Source: Pseudomonas sp. ADAK13
GTDB taxonomy: Bacteria > Pseudomonadota > Gammaproteobacteria > Pseudomonadales > Pseudomonadaceae
Length of the DNA: 64,000 nucleotides
Direction of reading: 5' to 3'
NCBI RefSeq assembly: GCF_012935715.1
Contig: NZ_CP052860.1
Location: forward strand, 6,944,001-7,008,000
Within the stretch, counting starts at the first letter, position 1. Each line of letters begins with the position of its first letter. The position numbers and the translations under genes are program-made. The notes beneath the pieces were generated by a model. It did not search any database. It saw only the letters and a program-made list of their open reading frames with translations, and was not told the DNA's origin. Of this stretch, positions 39,782 through 48,701 are shown piece after piece.

Positions 39782-40999
39782 ATGACCGACATCGACGCGC
39801 TATCGGCAGCCGAAATGGCTACCCCTCCCCCGGCTGAACGGCTTCCGCTGATCGCCCTGCTGGCGCTGACCCTCAGCAGCTTTATTGCCACCGCCAATGA
39901 AACCATGCCCGCCGGCCTGCTACCCCAGATCGCCCAAGCCTTCAATGTGTCGCAAGCCTGGGCCGGCCAATGGGTAACCTTCTGCGCGCTGGGCTCGGGG
40001 CTGGCGGCTATTCCATTGACACTGGCCCTGCAGGGCTGGCGCCGTCGGCGTGTGCTGTTGTTGGCTGTCGGCGTGTTTTTTGTGTGCAATGCCGTGACCG
40101 CGCTATCGCCCTGGTTCGGCCTGACCCTGGCGGCGCGCCTGGTGGTGGGCCTCGCCACCGGACTGGCCTGGAGCCTGCTGGCGGGTTATGCCCGGCGCAT
40201 GGCACCACGCCCGTTGCAAGGACGCGCGATGGCCGTGGCCATGCTCGGCATTCCCCTGGCGCTGGCCGTGGGCGTACCGCTGGGGGCGTGGCTCGGCAAG
40301 CTGTCGGGCTGGCGCAGTGTGTTCGGGATACTCTCGGCGGCCAGCCTGATGCTCATGCTGTGGATACGCGTGAACGTGCCCGACTATCCCGGGCAAAAAG
40401 CCGACCGACGCCTGCCTCTGTCGACGGTTGTGCAAACACCCGGCGTGCGGCCTGTGCTGCTGGTGGTCATGCTCTGGATCATGGCCCATTACATTCTCTA
40501 CACCTACATCGCGGCGTTCCTGGCGTCTGTCGGTCTGGGCGAGCATGTGGACGCCGCCTTACTGATTTTCGGCCTCGCCGCACTGCTTGGCATCTGGCTC
40601 ACCGGTGTGTTGATTGATCGCTGGCTGCGGCGGCTGGTCCTGCTCAGTCTCGTCGCGTTTGCTCTGGTAACGCTTACGCTCGGGCTCGGCCGTTTACCCG
40701 TCGTCCTCACCTGTATCGCCACCGCCGTATGGGGGTTGAGCTTTGGTGGGGCACCGACCTTGCTGCAGACCGCCCTGGCGGAAACGGCTGGGGACGGTGC
40801 CGATGTGGCGCAGTCGATGCTGGTGACTGCATTCAACCTGGCATTTGCCGGCAGTGGAGTGATTGGCGGCGTGGTACTGGCAACTCACGGACCCGCGTGG
40901 TTTCCGTGGCTGTTACTGGCGTTGCTGATGCCCGCCCTGTGGATTGCCCAGCGCTGGATGCACTCACCCAACACTGAATCGGCGCTGCCACGTGCATAG
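39782..40999 (+). CDS. MFS transporter (AraJ/YdhP-like efflux family)
   Basis: 405 residues with 12 predicted membrane segments. It shows the MFS DHA1 layout: a first-helix region ANETMPAGLLPQIAQAFNVS typical of AraJ/YdhP/NepI-type exporters, GWRRRRVLLL after helix 2, and a long central loop near residue 200. Likely a drug or sugar efflux permease. Divergent from the LysR regulator. Confidence 0.88.
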   Translation: MTDIDALSAAEMATPPPAERLPLIALLALTLSSFIATANETMPAGLLPQIAQAFNVSQAWAGQWVTFCALGSGLAAIPLTLALQGWRRRRVLLLAVGVFFVCNAVTALSPWFGLTLAARLVVGLATGLAWSLLAGYARRMAPRPLQGRAMAVAMLGIPLALAVGVPLGAWLGKLSGWRSVFGILSAASLMLMLWIRVNVPDYPGQKADRRLPLSTVVQTPGVRPVLLVVMLWIMAHYILYTYIAAFLASVGLGEHVDAALLIFGLAALLGIWLTGVLIDRWLRRLVLLSLVAFALVTLTLGLGRLPVVLTCIATAVWGLSFGGAPTLLQTALAETAGDGADVAQSMLVTAFNLAFAGSGVIGGVVLATHGPAWFPWLLLALLMPALWIAQRWMHSPNTESALPRA

Positions 41000-41050
41000 T
41001 GCGATGCCTGTGTTCAACGTTTAGGGCATATCCATAGCAATAAACGATAT

Positions 41051-41062
41051 TGGTATATACCA
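41051..41062. promoter_or_regulatory. Perfect palindrome TGGTATATACCA, candidate HutC-type GntR operator
   Basis: A 12-bp perfect palindrome 57 bp before the ATG of the following gene, in an AT-rich promoter-like stretch. Its core GTATATAC fits the GTNTANAC pattern described for HutC-subfamily GntR regulators. A HutC-type GntR gene lies at 51010. No TPP riboswitch pattern is present here. Confidence 0.45.
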
Positions 41063-41118
41063 GATTGCTCCCTTATAAATCGCCCCCATCACAAGACTGC
41101 AAGCTGGAGTAGCAAGCG

Positions 41119-42039
41119 ATGGTGTCGGTAAAGGTAATGCTGGAGTACTTTCATCCCTGGCCGAATTCGGCGGGTTTGTACCTGGCGCGGGAACGCGGTT
41201 GGTACGCCGAGCTGGGCCTGGATGTGGAGTTGGTGGTGCACGATCCCTATCGTGGCGACACCCTTGAACACCTGCTGACCGGCGCAGCGGACTTCGGCAT
41301 TTTCCCGAGCAACCGGCTGCTGGTCCGGCGCGGCCTGGGGCAAGCGCTGCAAGGCATCGCGGCGATCAATCATGCGGGGCTAGAGTCGATTCAAACCCTG
41401 ACCGACTCCGGTATCCAGCGTCCTCGGGACCTGGTGGGCAAGCGCCTGGCGCTCAATCCCACACCACGGGGTTTGGCGATGGTGCGCCATCTGGTGAGCA
41501 ACGACGGTGGCGATCCCGATGGCGTGATCCTGGTGGACAGCGGTGTGCGTGAGCTACGCCCCGAGCAGTTGGCCGAAGGCATCGCCGACGCCAGTTTCGG
41601 TGGCTACTGGGCCTGGGAAGCCCTGATGCACAGCCCTATCGAGGCCGAGCGCCGGGTGGTGTTGCCGGTGGATGAGATCGGTGCACCGGCGTATCACAGC
41701 TACCTGTTGGGCGCCCACGAACGGACCCTCGTCGAGCGGCCCGAGTGCGTACGTGATTTCCTCGCGGCCACTGCCCGGGGCTATCTCGCCGTGGCCGAGG
41801 AGCCGGCGATTGCGCTGGCGGCCTACGAGCACACTACGCCATATTTCCCGGCGGAATTGCTCAGCGCGTCCCTGCATAAAATAGCCCCGACCTGGCTGCA
41901 TGACGGCCGCTGGGGCGAGCAACGCCAGGCGCTGCTCAAGCCTTACGCCGAGTGGCTGCACGAGCACGCGGTGCTCGACAATCCCCAAGTGTGGCAAGGG
42001 GCAACCAGCAACGCCTATCTGCCCGGAGCGGCGGCATGA
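41119..42039 (+). CDS. NMT1/THI5-like substrate-binding-fold protein without signal peptide
   Basis: 306 residues of the NMT1/THI5/SsuA-like fold (WPNSAGLYLARERGWYAELGLDVELV). Proteins of this fold bind thiamine pyrimidine precursors or sulfonates, or in fungi make the thiamine pyrimidine. The protein begins MVSVKVMLEYFHPW with no signal peptide, so it is probably cytoplasmic rather than an ABC binding protein, and no ABC genes follow. GGAG lies 9 nt upstream of the ATG. The stop overlaps the next ATG by 4 bp. Role inferred: handling of a thiamine- or nucleoside-related small molecule. Confidence 0.75.
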   Translation: MVSVKVMLEYFHPWPNSAGLYLARERGWYAELGLDVELVVHDPYRGDTLEHLLTGAADFGIFPSNRLLVRRGLGQALQGIAAINHAGLESIQTLTDSGIQRPRDLVGKRLALNPTPRGLAMVRHLVSNDGGDPDGVILVDSGVRELRPEQLAEGIADASFGGYWAWEALMHSPIEAERRVVLPVDEIGAPAYHSYLLGAHERTLVERPECVRDFLAATARGYLAVAEEPAIALAAYEHTTPYFPAELLSASLHKIAPTWLHDGRWGEQRQALLKPYAEWLHEHAVLDNPQVWQGATSNAYLPGAAA

Positions 42040-43154
42040 ACCCACAACGCACGGCCCATGGCCTGGGGCTTGATCCGGTGGCTGCCGACTGGCCAGCGCT
42101 GCACGAAGCGGATATCCGGCACCTGCTGCGCGAGTACCCGCACCTCGGGCAACTGCGCAGTTTGCATTGGCACAGCCCGCGACCGTTTTCCGCTGCCGGG
42201 CTGATCACTACCCGCAGCGCGACCCTGTTCGTCAAACGGCATCACCAACAGGTGCGGCAAGCGGCGTGGCTGGAAGAAGAACACCGCCTGATCGCTCACC
42301 TGCATCGCCAGGGCGCGCCGGTTGCCGCAGTGGTGCCCAACCGCCAGGGGGCGACGGCCACGACGCAGGGCGAATGGACCTACGAGATTCATCGTGTCGC
42401 CGAGGGCCTGGACCTGTACCGGGATGCGCTGTCGTGGTCGCCGTTCCAGACGACCGAACACGCCCTGGCGGCCGGCGTTGCCCTGGCTCAACTGCACCAC
42501 GCGGCCGAAGGTTACACCGCGCCTCGCCGCCAAACCCAAGTGCTGCTGGCCAACGCCCGGTTGATCGAACAACCCGCGCCACTGGCCGCGATCGCCAGCA
42601 CCCCGGCACTCACCGAGTACCTGGCCGACAAGGATTGGCACGCACGACTCACCGAGCTGCTGTTGCCCTGGCACGCACCGTTGCAACCCTTGCTGCAACA
42701 GCAACCGGCGCTCTGGACCCACAACGACTGGCACGCCTCGAACCTGCTATGGAATGAAGACGGCAGCGTGTCCAGCGTGCTGGATTTCGGCCTCGCCGAC
42801 CGCACTTTCGCGCTCTACGACCTAGCCACCGCCATCGAACGCAACGCCGTGCCCTGGCTGGACCTGGACAGCGGTGGCCCGGCCATCGCGGACCTCGACA
42901 GCGTCGACGCACTGCTTGCCGGCTACCACCAAATCCGGCCACTGAGCGCGCAAGACCTGCACACCCTGAGCGCCCTGCTGCCGTTGGTGCATGTGGATTT
43001 CGCCCTGTCCGAGGTCGCGTACTACCACGGCGTGGTGGGTTCTACCAGCAGCGCCGACGTGGCCTATCACGCCTACCTGCTGGGCCATTTGCAGTGGTTT
43101 GCCGGGGCCCAGGGGCAACGCTTGCTCGGTCATATCCGGCGCAAATCCGTATGA
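42036..43154 (+). CDS. APH/choline-kinase-fold small-molecule kinase
   Basis: 372 residues of the aminoglycoside phosphotransferase/protein-kinase-like fold: catalytic loop HNDWHASNLLW and metal-binding VLDFGLAD near residues 225-255. The family phosphorylates choline, homoserine, thiamine, methylthioribose and antibiotics. Coupled by ATGA overlaps to genes on both sides, so it acts with the NMT1-like protein and the rhodanese. A vitamin or nucleoside kinase is a plausible role; antibiotic resistance is unlikely from context. Confidence 0.75.
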   Translation: MNPQRTAHGLGLDPVAADWPALHEADIRHLLREYPHLGQLRSLHWHSPRPFSAAGLITTRSATLFVKRHHQQVRQAAWLEEEHRLIAHLHRQGAPVAAVVPNRQGATATTQGEWTYEIHRVAEGLDLYRDALSWSPFQTTEHALAAGVALAQLHHAAEGYTAPRRQTQVLLANARLIEQPAPLAAIASTPALTEYLADKDWHARLTELLLPWHAPLQPLLQQQPALWTHNDWHASNLLWNEDGSVSSVLDFGLADRTFALYDLATAIERNAVPWLDLDSGGPAIADLDSVDALLAGYHQIRPLSAQDLHTLSALLPLVHVDFALSEVAYYHGVVGSTSSADVAYHAYLLGHLQWFAGAQGQRLLGHIRRKSV

Positions 43155-44023
43155 GCATCCTGGTCGATACCGATTGGCTGCATGCCCGCCTCGGGGAGCC
43201 AGGGCTGGTGATACTGGACGCTACCGTGGTGCTGCCGTCGCCGCGTTTTGACGGTGATTACCGGGTCGCCAGTGGCCAAGCCGGCTGGCTGCAGGCGCAT
43301 ATCCCCGGCGCACGGCATGCCGATTTGATAACCGATTTGGCCGATGTTCACGCGAGCTACAGCTTTGCCCTGCCCACACCGGAAACATTCGTTCAGGCGC
43401 TGGCAAATCTGGGCGCAGGCGCCGGCAGCAACGTGGTGATCTACGACCGCGCCGACGGTTTCTGGGCCGCGCGCCTGTGGTGGATGTTGCGCGGGCTGGG
43501 CATTGATGCGTCGGTGCTGGACGGTGGTTTCAACGCCTGGCAACGGGCGGGCTTACCGCAGCACAGCGGGCAGCCGGCAACAACCAGCGCCGTCGAACCC
43601 TGGCCAATTCACGCCTATGCGCCACTGTGGATCGACCGCGCAGGCGTTGAAGCGGTGGTCGCAGGGGACTCACCCGGCGTACTGGTCTGCGCATTGGGCG
43701 CCGCCTTGTTCGAAGGCACTGCACCCACTCGCTACGCCCGACGCGGGCACATCCCCGGCAGCCACAACCTGCCGGCGCGCACGCTGTTTGATGCCCAGGG
43801 TCGCTACCTGCCCAAGGACGCCCTGGCCCTGGCCATCGGACCCACGCTGCTGCACAGCGACGGTCCATTGATGCTCTATTGCGGCGGCGGAATTTCCGCG
43901 GCGGCCAACGCCCTGGCCCTGACCCTGCTGGGTCGCCAGGACATCGCACTCTACGACGGCTCGCTCCAGGAATGGGCCGCCGATGCACGCCTACCAATGA
44001 CTACCGGAGCAGCTCCGGCCTGA
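43151..44023 (+). CDS. Two-domain rhodanese-type sulfurtransferase
   Basis: 290 residues starting at ATG 43151 (ATGA overlap). It has two rhodanese domains. The N-terminal one (DGDYRVASGQAGWLQAHIPGA ... VVIYDRADGFWAARLWWML) lacks the cysteine and the C-terminal one has the active-site loop YCGGGISAAANAL. It resembles thiosulfate/3-mercaptopyruvate sulfurtransferases. Sulfur transfer beside a THI5-like protein and a kinase could serve thiazole or thiol chemistry; this is inference. Confidence 0.85.
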   Translation: MSILVDTDWLHARLGEPGLVILDATVVLPSPRFDGDYRVASGQAGWLQAHIPGARHADLITDLADVHASYSFALPTPETFVQALANLGAGAGSNVVIYDRADGFWAARLWWMLRGLGIDASVLDGGFNAWQRAGLPQHSGQPATTSAVEPWPIHAYAPLWIDRAGVEAVVAGDSPGVLVCALGAALFEGTAPTRYARRGHIPGSHNLPARTLFDAQGRYLPKDALALAIGPTLLHSDGPLMLYCGGGISAAANALALTLLGRQDIALYDGSLQEWAADARLPMTTGAAPA

Positions 44024-44149
44024 CGTCCTTTGTGGCGACCCCGGCTTTTTAATTTCGTACTGGCAACCTGTCCGTTGCGCAGCGCTGGGCCCTTTTGCGC
44101 CCGATAAAGCGTGATGTGCCAGCGGGCAGGCCCTTGGAGCGCTCCTTTT

Positions 44150-46297
44150 ATGGCAACACCGTACCGTCACACCCTGCTCGCCCTGAGCATCACCCTCGCC
44201 GCCACGGCCACCCACGCCCAGGACGCGACCCTGGACACCGTCACCGTAGTCGGTGAACAGGCCACCGACTATCAGGCCAAAAAAGCCGCCGTCGCCGGCT
44301 TCGATAACGCGCCGTTGCTGGACACCCCGGCGTCAGTGGCGGTGATCACCGAAGGCCGCCTGAAGGACCAGCAAGCCCGCCTGCTGAGCGAGGTGTTGAA
44401 GAACGACGCCTCGGTCGGCGACAGCTACGCACCGGTGGGTTACTACGAAAATTTCGTGGTGCGCGGCTTCTCGTTGAACCCGGCCAGCAGCTACAAGATC
44501 AACGGCCGCACCATCACCGGCGAACAGAACGTCGCACTGGAAAACAAGCAGCAGGTGGAAGTGCTCAAGGGCCTGTCCGGGCTGCAAAGCGGCGTGTCGG
44601 AGCCCGGCGGCCTGGTGAACTACGTGAGCAAGCGCCCGGAGAATGTGCGCTCGGTGACCGTGTCCACCAACGAACACGGCGAGCGCTACCTGGCCACCGA
44701 CGTCGGCGGCTGGCTCGGCGCCGAACAGCAAGTGGGCGTGCGGGTCAACCTGGCCCACGAAGACATCCGCTCCTACGTCGACCACGCTGACGGCCAGCGG
44801 GATTTTGCGTCCCTGGCCCTCGACTGGAACATCAGCCCCAACGCCCTGCTGCAACTGAACGCCGAGTACCAGAACCGCGAGCAACGCTCGGTGCCCGGTT
44901 ATCAATTGCTCGGCGGCACCACCGTACCCCACAACGTGTCCCCACGGGACTTGCTGGGCTACCAGAGCTGGTCGAATCCGGTGGGCATCAAGTCGCTGAA
45001 CCTCGACGGCCTGTTCGAATACCGCTTCAACGAGGCCTGGAAAGCCAGCTTCAGCGCCTCCCGCAGCCGCGTGGTGATCGACGACTACAGCACCTTCGCC
45101 TGGGGCTGCTACGGCGCCGCCAGTTGCGCCAACACCGCAGTGCCCAACCACTTCAGCGCCGAGGGCGACTACGACATCTCGGACTACCGCAGCCCCGACG
45201 ACACCCGCAGCAACGAAGAAGCCCAGGCCGCGCTCAATGGCCAGTTCGACACCGGGTTTCTCAAGCATGACCTGACCTTCGGCACCACTGCGTTCCGCCG
45301 CCTGGTGGACCGTCGCCAGTCGGTCAACGAGTACATCGGCGAAGGCAACATCTACGAAAAACCCCCGGTGCTTGAACCCTACCAGGGGCCGCTGGGCCAT
45401 ACCTACCGGCGCCTGGACAGCCGCCAATACGGGCTGTTCGCCAGCGACCGCATCAGCTTCAACGAGCAGTGGCAAACCATCCTCGGCGGGCGCCAGGTGC
45501 GCCTCGACGAAGAAACCTACGACCAGGCCGGCGACACCACCCGCCATACCCAGCGCAGCGTGTTCCTGCCTCAAGTGGCGCTGATCTACAAGCCGCGCCC
45601 GGACACGACCCTGTATGCCAGCTACAGCAAGGGCCTGTCCCTGGGCGGTACGGCTGCGTGGTTCAGCAGCAACGCCGATGAGGTATTGCCGCCGACTACT
45701 TCGCGCCAGCTGGAAGTGGGGATCAAGCGCGACTTCCAGCGCCTGAGCCTGACCGCCGCACTGTTCCAGATCACCCAGGACCTGCAATACAACCGGCCCA
45801 ACGATGACGGCACCCTCACCTTTGTGCAGCAAGGCAAGCAGAAGAACGTGGGTCTGGAACTCTCCGCCAACGGCCGAGTGACCGATAACCTGCAAGTGTC
45901 GGCCAGCGTCGCGGCGATTCGCGCCCGGGTCAGTGGCAGCGGCACCGACGACTACGACGGCCACCAGGCGATCAACGTGCCCAAGCTGCGCGCCAGCCTG
46001 CACGGCGACTACAGCATTCCCGGGATCAAGGGCCTGGCCCTGCTCGGCGGGGTGCAATACAGCGGCAGCAAGTACGCAAACCGCGAGGCCAGCGTGAAGG
46101 TCGACGACTATGCGGTGTTCGATGTGGGTGGTCGCTACAGCACCAAAGTCGGTGATTACGATACTGTGCTGCGCCTGACCGTCGACAACCTGTTCGACAA
46201 ACGCTACTGGCGCGATGTGGGTGAATCGGCGGGCGATGGCTACCTGTTCCTGGGCGCGCCACGCACCGCGCGGTTATCCGCCACCGTCAATTTTTGA
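44150..46297 (+). CDS. TonB-dependent outer-membrane receptor
   Basis: 715 residues from ATG 44150 (GGAG 10 nt upstream), with signal peptide (residues 1-22, ending THAQ), plug domain (TPASVAVITEGRLKDQQ ... NFVVRGF ... KGLSGLQSG) and a beta-barrel ending in aromatic RTARLSATVNF. The layout is that of TonB-dependent siderophore receptors, and an extracellular loop near residue 320 has two close cysteines (CYGAASC). No Fur box was recognised. It stands directly upstream of an e(P4)-type phosphatase and a PnuC-family carrier, so the ligand may be a phosphorylated vitamin or nucleotide rather than iron-siderophore. Confidence 0.88.
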   Translation: MATPYRHTLLALSITLAATATHAQDATLDTVTVVGEQATDYQAKKAAVAGFDNAPLLDTPASVAVITEGRLKDQQARLLSEVLKNDASVGDSYAPVGYYENFVVRGFSLNPASSYKINGRTITGEQNVALENKQQVEVLKGLSGLQSGVSEPGGLVNYVSKRPENVRSVTVSTNEHGERYLATDVGGWLGAEQQVGVRVNLAHEDIRSYVDHADGQRDFASLALDWNISPNALLQLNAEYQNREQRSVPGYQLLGGTTVPHNVSPRDLLGYQSWSNPVGIKSLNLDGLFEYRFNEAWKASFSASRSRVVIDDYSTFAWGCYGAASCANTAVPNHFSAEGDYDISDYRSPDDTRSNEEAQAALNGQFDTGFLKHDLTFGTTAFRRLVDRRQSVNEYIGEGNIYEKPPVLEPYQGPLGHTYRRLDSRQYGLFASDRISFNEQWQTILGGRQVRLDEETYDQAGDTTRHTQRSVFLPQVALIYKPRPDTTLYASYSKGLSLGGTAAWFSSNADEVLPPTTSRQLEVGIKRDFQRLSLTAALFQITQDLQYNRPNDDGTLTFVQQGKQKNVGLELSANGRVTDNLQVSASVAAIRARVSGSGTDDYDGHQAINVPKLRASLHGDYSIPGIKGLALLGGVQYSGSKYANREASVKVDDYAVFDVGGRYSTKVGDYDTVLRLTVDNLFDKRYWRDVGESAGDGYLFLGAPRTARLSATVNF

Positions 46298-46309
46298 GGC
46301 TGACTGTTC

Positions 46310-47146
46310 ATGCGTAATCTGATTTTTGCCAGTGTGTGCCTGCTCTCGACTGCCCTGGTCGGCTGCCAGCAGCAACCGCCCGCCAACGACCAACTGGATG
46401 CGGTGCTGTGGACCCAGACCTCGATCGAGCACGAGCTGATTTACCGCCAGGTATTCGCCAACGCCACCCGGCAACTGGACGTGGCCCTCAACACCCCGGA
46501 CTGGGACGCCCTGCCCTTGCCCCCGCGCAACCTCTCCGGTTTGCCGCCGGCGGTGATTGTCGACATCGACGAAACCGTGCTCGACAACATCCCGCTGAAT
46601 GCCCGGGACGTCGTCAATAACCAGGTCTACTCCTACGACCGCTGGAACACCTGGGTCGACCAGGCCAAGGCCCAGGCGCTGCCCGGCGCCGTCGCGTTCC
46701 TGCAGGCGGCCAAGCACAAAGGCATCACGGTGTACTACATCACCAACCGTGAGCAAAGCCAGGTCCAGGCCACCGTCAACAACCTGCGCCTGCGGGGCTT
46801 TCCGGTAGACAGCGACCAGCAGGTACTGGCCGCCGGCACCCCGATTGGCGGCTGCGAACAGGCCGGCTACGGCAAGAACTGCCGCCGCCAATGGGTCGCC
46901 CAACACGCCCGCGTGCTGATCCTGGCCGGCGACTCCCTGGGGGATTTCGTGCAGGCCGAACACAACACCCTGGAGGCCCAGCGCAAGGCCGCCGAACCCT
47001 ACCTTGGCTGGCTCGGCCAACGCTGGTTCGTGCTGCCCAACCCGACCTACGGCAACTGGTACAGCGCGCCGTATGGCGATCAGGAAAAACTGCCCTTTGA
47101 ACGCAAGCGCCAGCTCAAGCAACAGGCGCTGCACCTGCAAAATTGA
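46310..47146 (+). CDS. e(P4)-type acid phosphatase/5'-nucleotidase lipoprotein
   Basis: 278 residues with lipoprotein signal (lipobox LVGC, residues 16-19) and a HAD-type acid phosphatase domain: DIDETVLDN (nucleophile aspartate near residue 85), TNRE, and GDSLGDF. In Haemophilus influenzae the e(P4) lipoprotein removes phosphate from NMN so that nicotinamide riboside can enter through PnuC. Here a PnuC-family gene follows 15 bp later, and the TonB receptor ends 12 bp before, giving a receptor-phosphatase-carrier set. Confidence 0.9.
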   Translation: MRNLIFASVCLLSTALVGCQQQPPANDQLDAVLWTQTSIEHELIYRQVFANATRQLDVALNTPDWDALPLPPRNLSGLPPAVIVDIDETVLDNIPLNARDVVNNQVYSYDRWNTWVDQAKAQALPGAVAFLQAAKHKGITVYYITNREQSQVQATVNNLRLRGFPVDSDQQVLAAGTPIGGCEQAGYGKNCRRQWVAQHARVLILAGDSLGDFVQAEHNTLEAQRKAAEPYLGWLGQRWFVLPNPTYGNWYSAPYGDQEKLPFERKRQLKQQALHLQN

Positions 47147-47161
47147 CCCTGGGGGAACCGT

Positions 47162-47743
47162 ATGACGCCGCTGGAAATAGTCGCTGTAATCTTCAATATC
47201 GCCGGGGTGTGGCTCACCGCCCGACGGGTGCGCTGGTGCTGGCCGGTCAGTGTGGTCGCGGTGTTGTTGTACGGCTGGATCTTCTTCGACGTGAAGCTGT
47301 ATTCCGACATGCTCCTGCAACTGGTCTTCGCCGTATTGCAGGGCTACGGCTGGTGGCGCTGGAGCACCGGGCGCATCGACGCGGGCAAGGTGCGGGTCGA
47401 GCGTCTGCCAGTCCAGGAAGCCTGGCGTCATTTATTCGCAGGTGTGATCGGCGCCCTGCTGCTGGGCGCCGCCATGCACCACTTCACCGATGCCGCATTG
47501 CCGTGGCTGGACTCGCTGCTGACTGCCTTCAGCCTGGTGGCCAGCCTGTGGGCGGCGCGCAAGTACGTGGTGAGTTGGTGGCTGTGGATCGTGCTGGATA
47601 CGGTCTACGTGGGACTGTTTGTGTACAAGGACTTGCAATTGACCGCCGCGTTGTATGCCGGGTTTGTGGTGCTGGCGGCGTATGGGCTGGTGTCCTGGCA
47701 GCGTGATTTGCGCCAACAGGAACAGCAACTTTCAGTTGCTTGA
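47162..47743 (+). CDS. PnuC-family vitamin/nucleoside transporter
   Basis: 193 residues with about seven membrane segments and PnuC-family stretches (GVWLTARRVRWCWPVSV, QGYGWWRWSTGR, WLWIVLDTVYVGLFVYKDL). Family members carry nicotinamide riboside (PnuC), thiamine (PnuT) or riboflavin (PnuX); which one cannot be read from sequence. The upstream phosphatase favours nicotinamide riboside; the THI5-like gene and kinase further up would favour thiamine. Followed by a strong hairpin. Confidence 0.85.
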   Translation: MTPLEIVAVIFNIAGVWLTARRVRWCWPVSVVAVLLYGWIFFDVKLYSDMLLQLVFAVLQGYGWWRWSTGRIDAGKVRVERLPVQEAWRHLFAGVIGALLLGAAMHHFTDAALPWLDSLLTAFSLVASLWAARKYVVSWWLWIVLDTVYVGLFVYKDLQLTAALYAGFVVLAAYGLVSWQRDLRQQEQQLSVA

Positions 47744-47758
47744 ACACGGTGTTTGTTT

Positions 47759-47786
47759 CCCAACTGTTGCCAGGCCAACAGTTGGG
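47759..47786. terminator. Strong hairpin after pnuC-like gene
   Basis: 11-bp perfect inverted repeat CCCAACTGTTG / CAACAGTTGGG with a 6-nt loop, 16 bp after the stop codon. No T-run follows on the plus strand (AAAACATAT instead), so it is either an atypical terminator or an mRNA-stabilising hairpin. Confidence 0.5.
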
Positions 47787-47882
47787 AAAACATATAACTA
47801 AAACAGCGCCTTACAGTACATAAAATCATTAAACATAAAGCCCTTATCGCGTTTAAATATAAAAAATCCCATGGGTATATTT

Positions 47883-48701
47883 ATGAATTTACGTACTGTC
47901 GTGACCTTGGGCCTGGCCCTGTTAGTGGCCAGCCCGGCGGTGTTCGCCGGGGCAACGCTGGATCGCATCACGCAATCCAGACAGTTGGTTGGCGTGCTGA
48001 TGGAGAACTATCCGCCCTTCTCTTTTCTCAATGAACAAAACCAGCTGGATGGCTTCGACGTCGACGTGGCCAAAGCCGTGGCTGACAAACTTGGCGTCAC
48101 CCTGAAGTTGGAAACACCCTCTTGGGAAGTGATCGCCGCTGGCCGCTGGCAGGGCCGTTATGACGTGTGCATCTGCTCCATGACCCCAAGTGCCGCCCGT
48201 GGCCAAGTGTTCAATTTTCCTGTCGAGTATTACGCCTCACCGGCGGTCATCGTGGTCAACGCCGATGAATCTTCCATCCACTCGGCCAGTGACCTTTCCG
48301 GGAAAAAAGTCGGCGTCGGCAGCGCCTCGACCTACGAGGCCTACCTGAACAAAGACCTGGTGATCGAAGGCGCCAACACGCCAATCGAATACCCGTTCAG
48401 CCAGATTCAAGCCGTGCCTTACGACAATGAAATCGTGGCCTTCCAGGACTTGGCGCTCGGCACCGGCAAACGCCTGGACGCAATGCTCACCAACCTGGTG
48501 ACCGCCAATGAGCGCATCAAGCATGACCCACGCTTCAAGGTCGTCGGCAAACAGCTGTACAGCGAGCCCAACGTGGTCGCCACCGAAAAAGGCGACCCCC
48601 AATGGGACGCGAGGCTGACCCAAGTACTGGCCGACCTTAAAAGCGACGGCACGCTGACGAAGATCTCCCAGAAATGGATTGGCGCAGACATCACCCAATG
48701 A
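47883..48701 (+). CDS. Amino-acid ABC transporter substrate-binding protein (family 3)
   Basis: 272 residues from ATG 47883; the in-frame ATG at 47871 adds four residues and neither has a clear Shine-Dalgarno. Signal peptide MNLRTVVTLGLALLVASPAVFA. Family 3 solute-binding fold: LVGVLMENYPPFSFLNEQNQLDGFDVDVA and GKKVGVGSASTYEAYL. The preceding region 47787-47882 is AT-rich. It overlaps the permease gene by 4 bp. Likely ligand: amino acid or sulfur-containing relative, given the downstream monooxygenase. Confidence 0.9.
   Translation: MNLRTVVTLGLALLVASPAVFAGATLDRITQSRQLVGVLMENYPPFSFLNEQNQLDGFDVDVAKAVADKLGVTLKLETPSWEVIAAGRWQGRYDVCICSMTPSAARGQVFNFPVEYYASPAVIVVNADESSIHSASDLSGKKVGVGSASTYEAYLNKDLVIEGANTPIEYPFSQIQAVPYDNEIVAFQDLALGTGKRLDAMLTNLVTANERIKHDPRFKVVGKQLYSEPNVVATEKGDPQWDARLTQVLADLKSDGTLTKISQKWIGADITQ

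Noticed and set aside
40990..41118. TPP riboswitch upstream of the THI5-like gene
   Set aside because: Neither the CTGAGA nor the GAACCTGAT core of the THI box is present.
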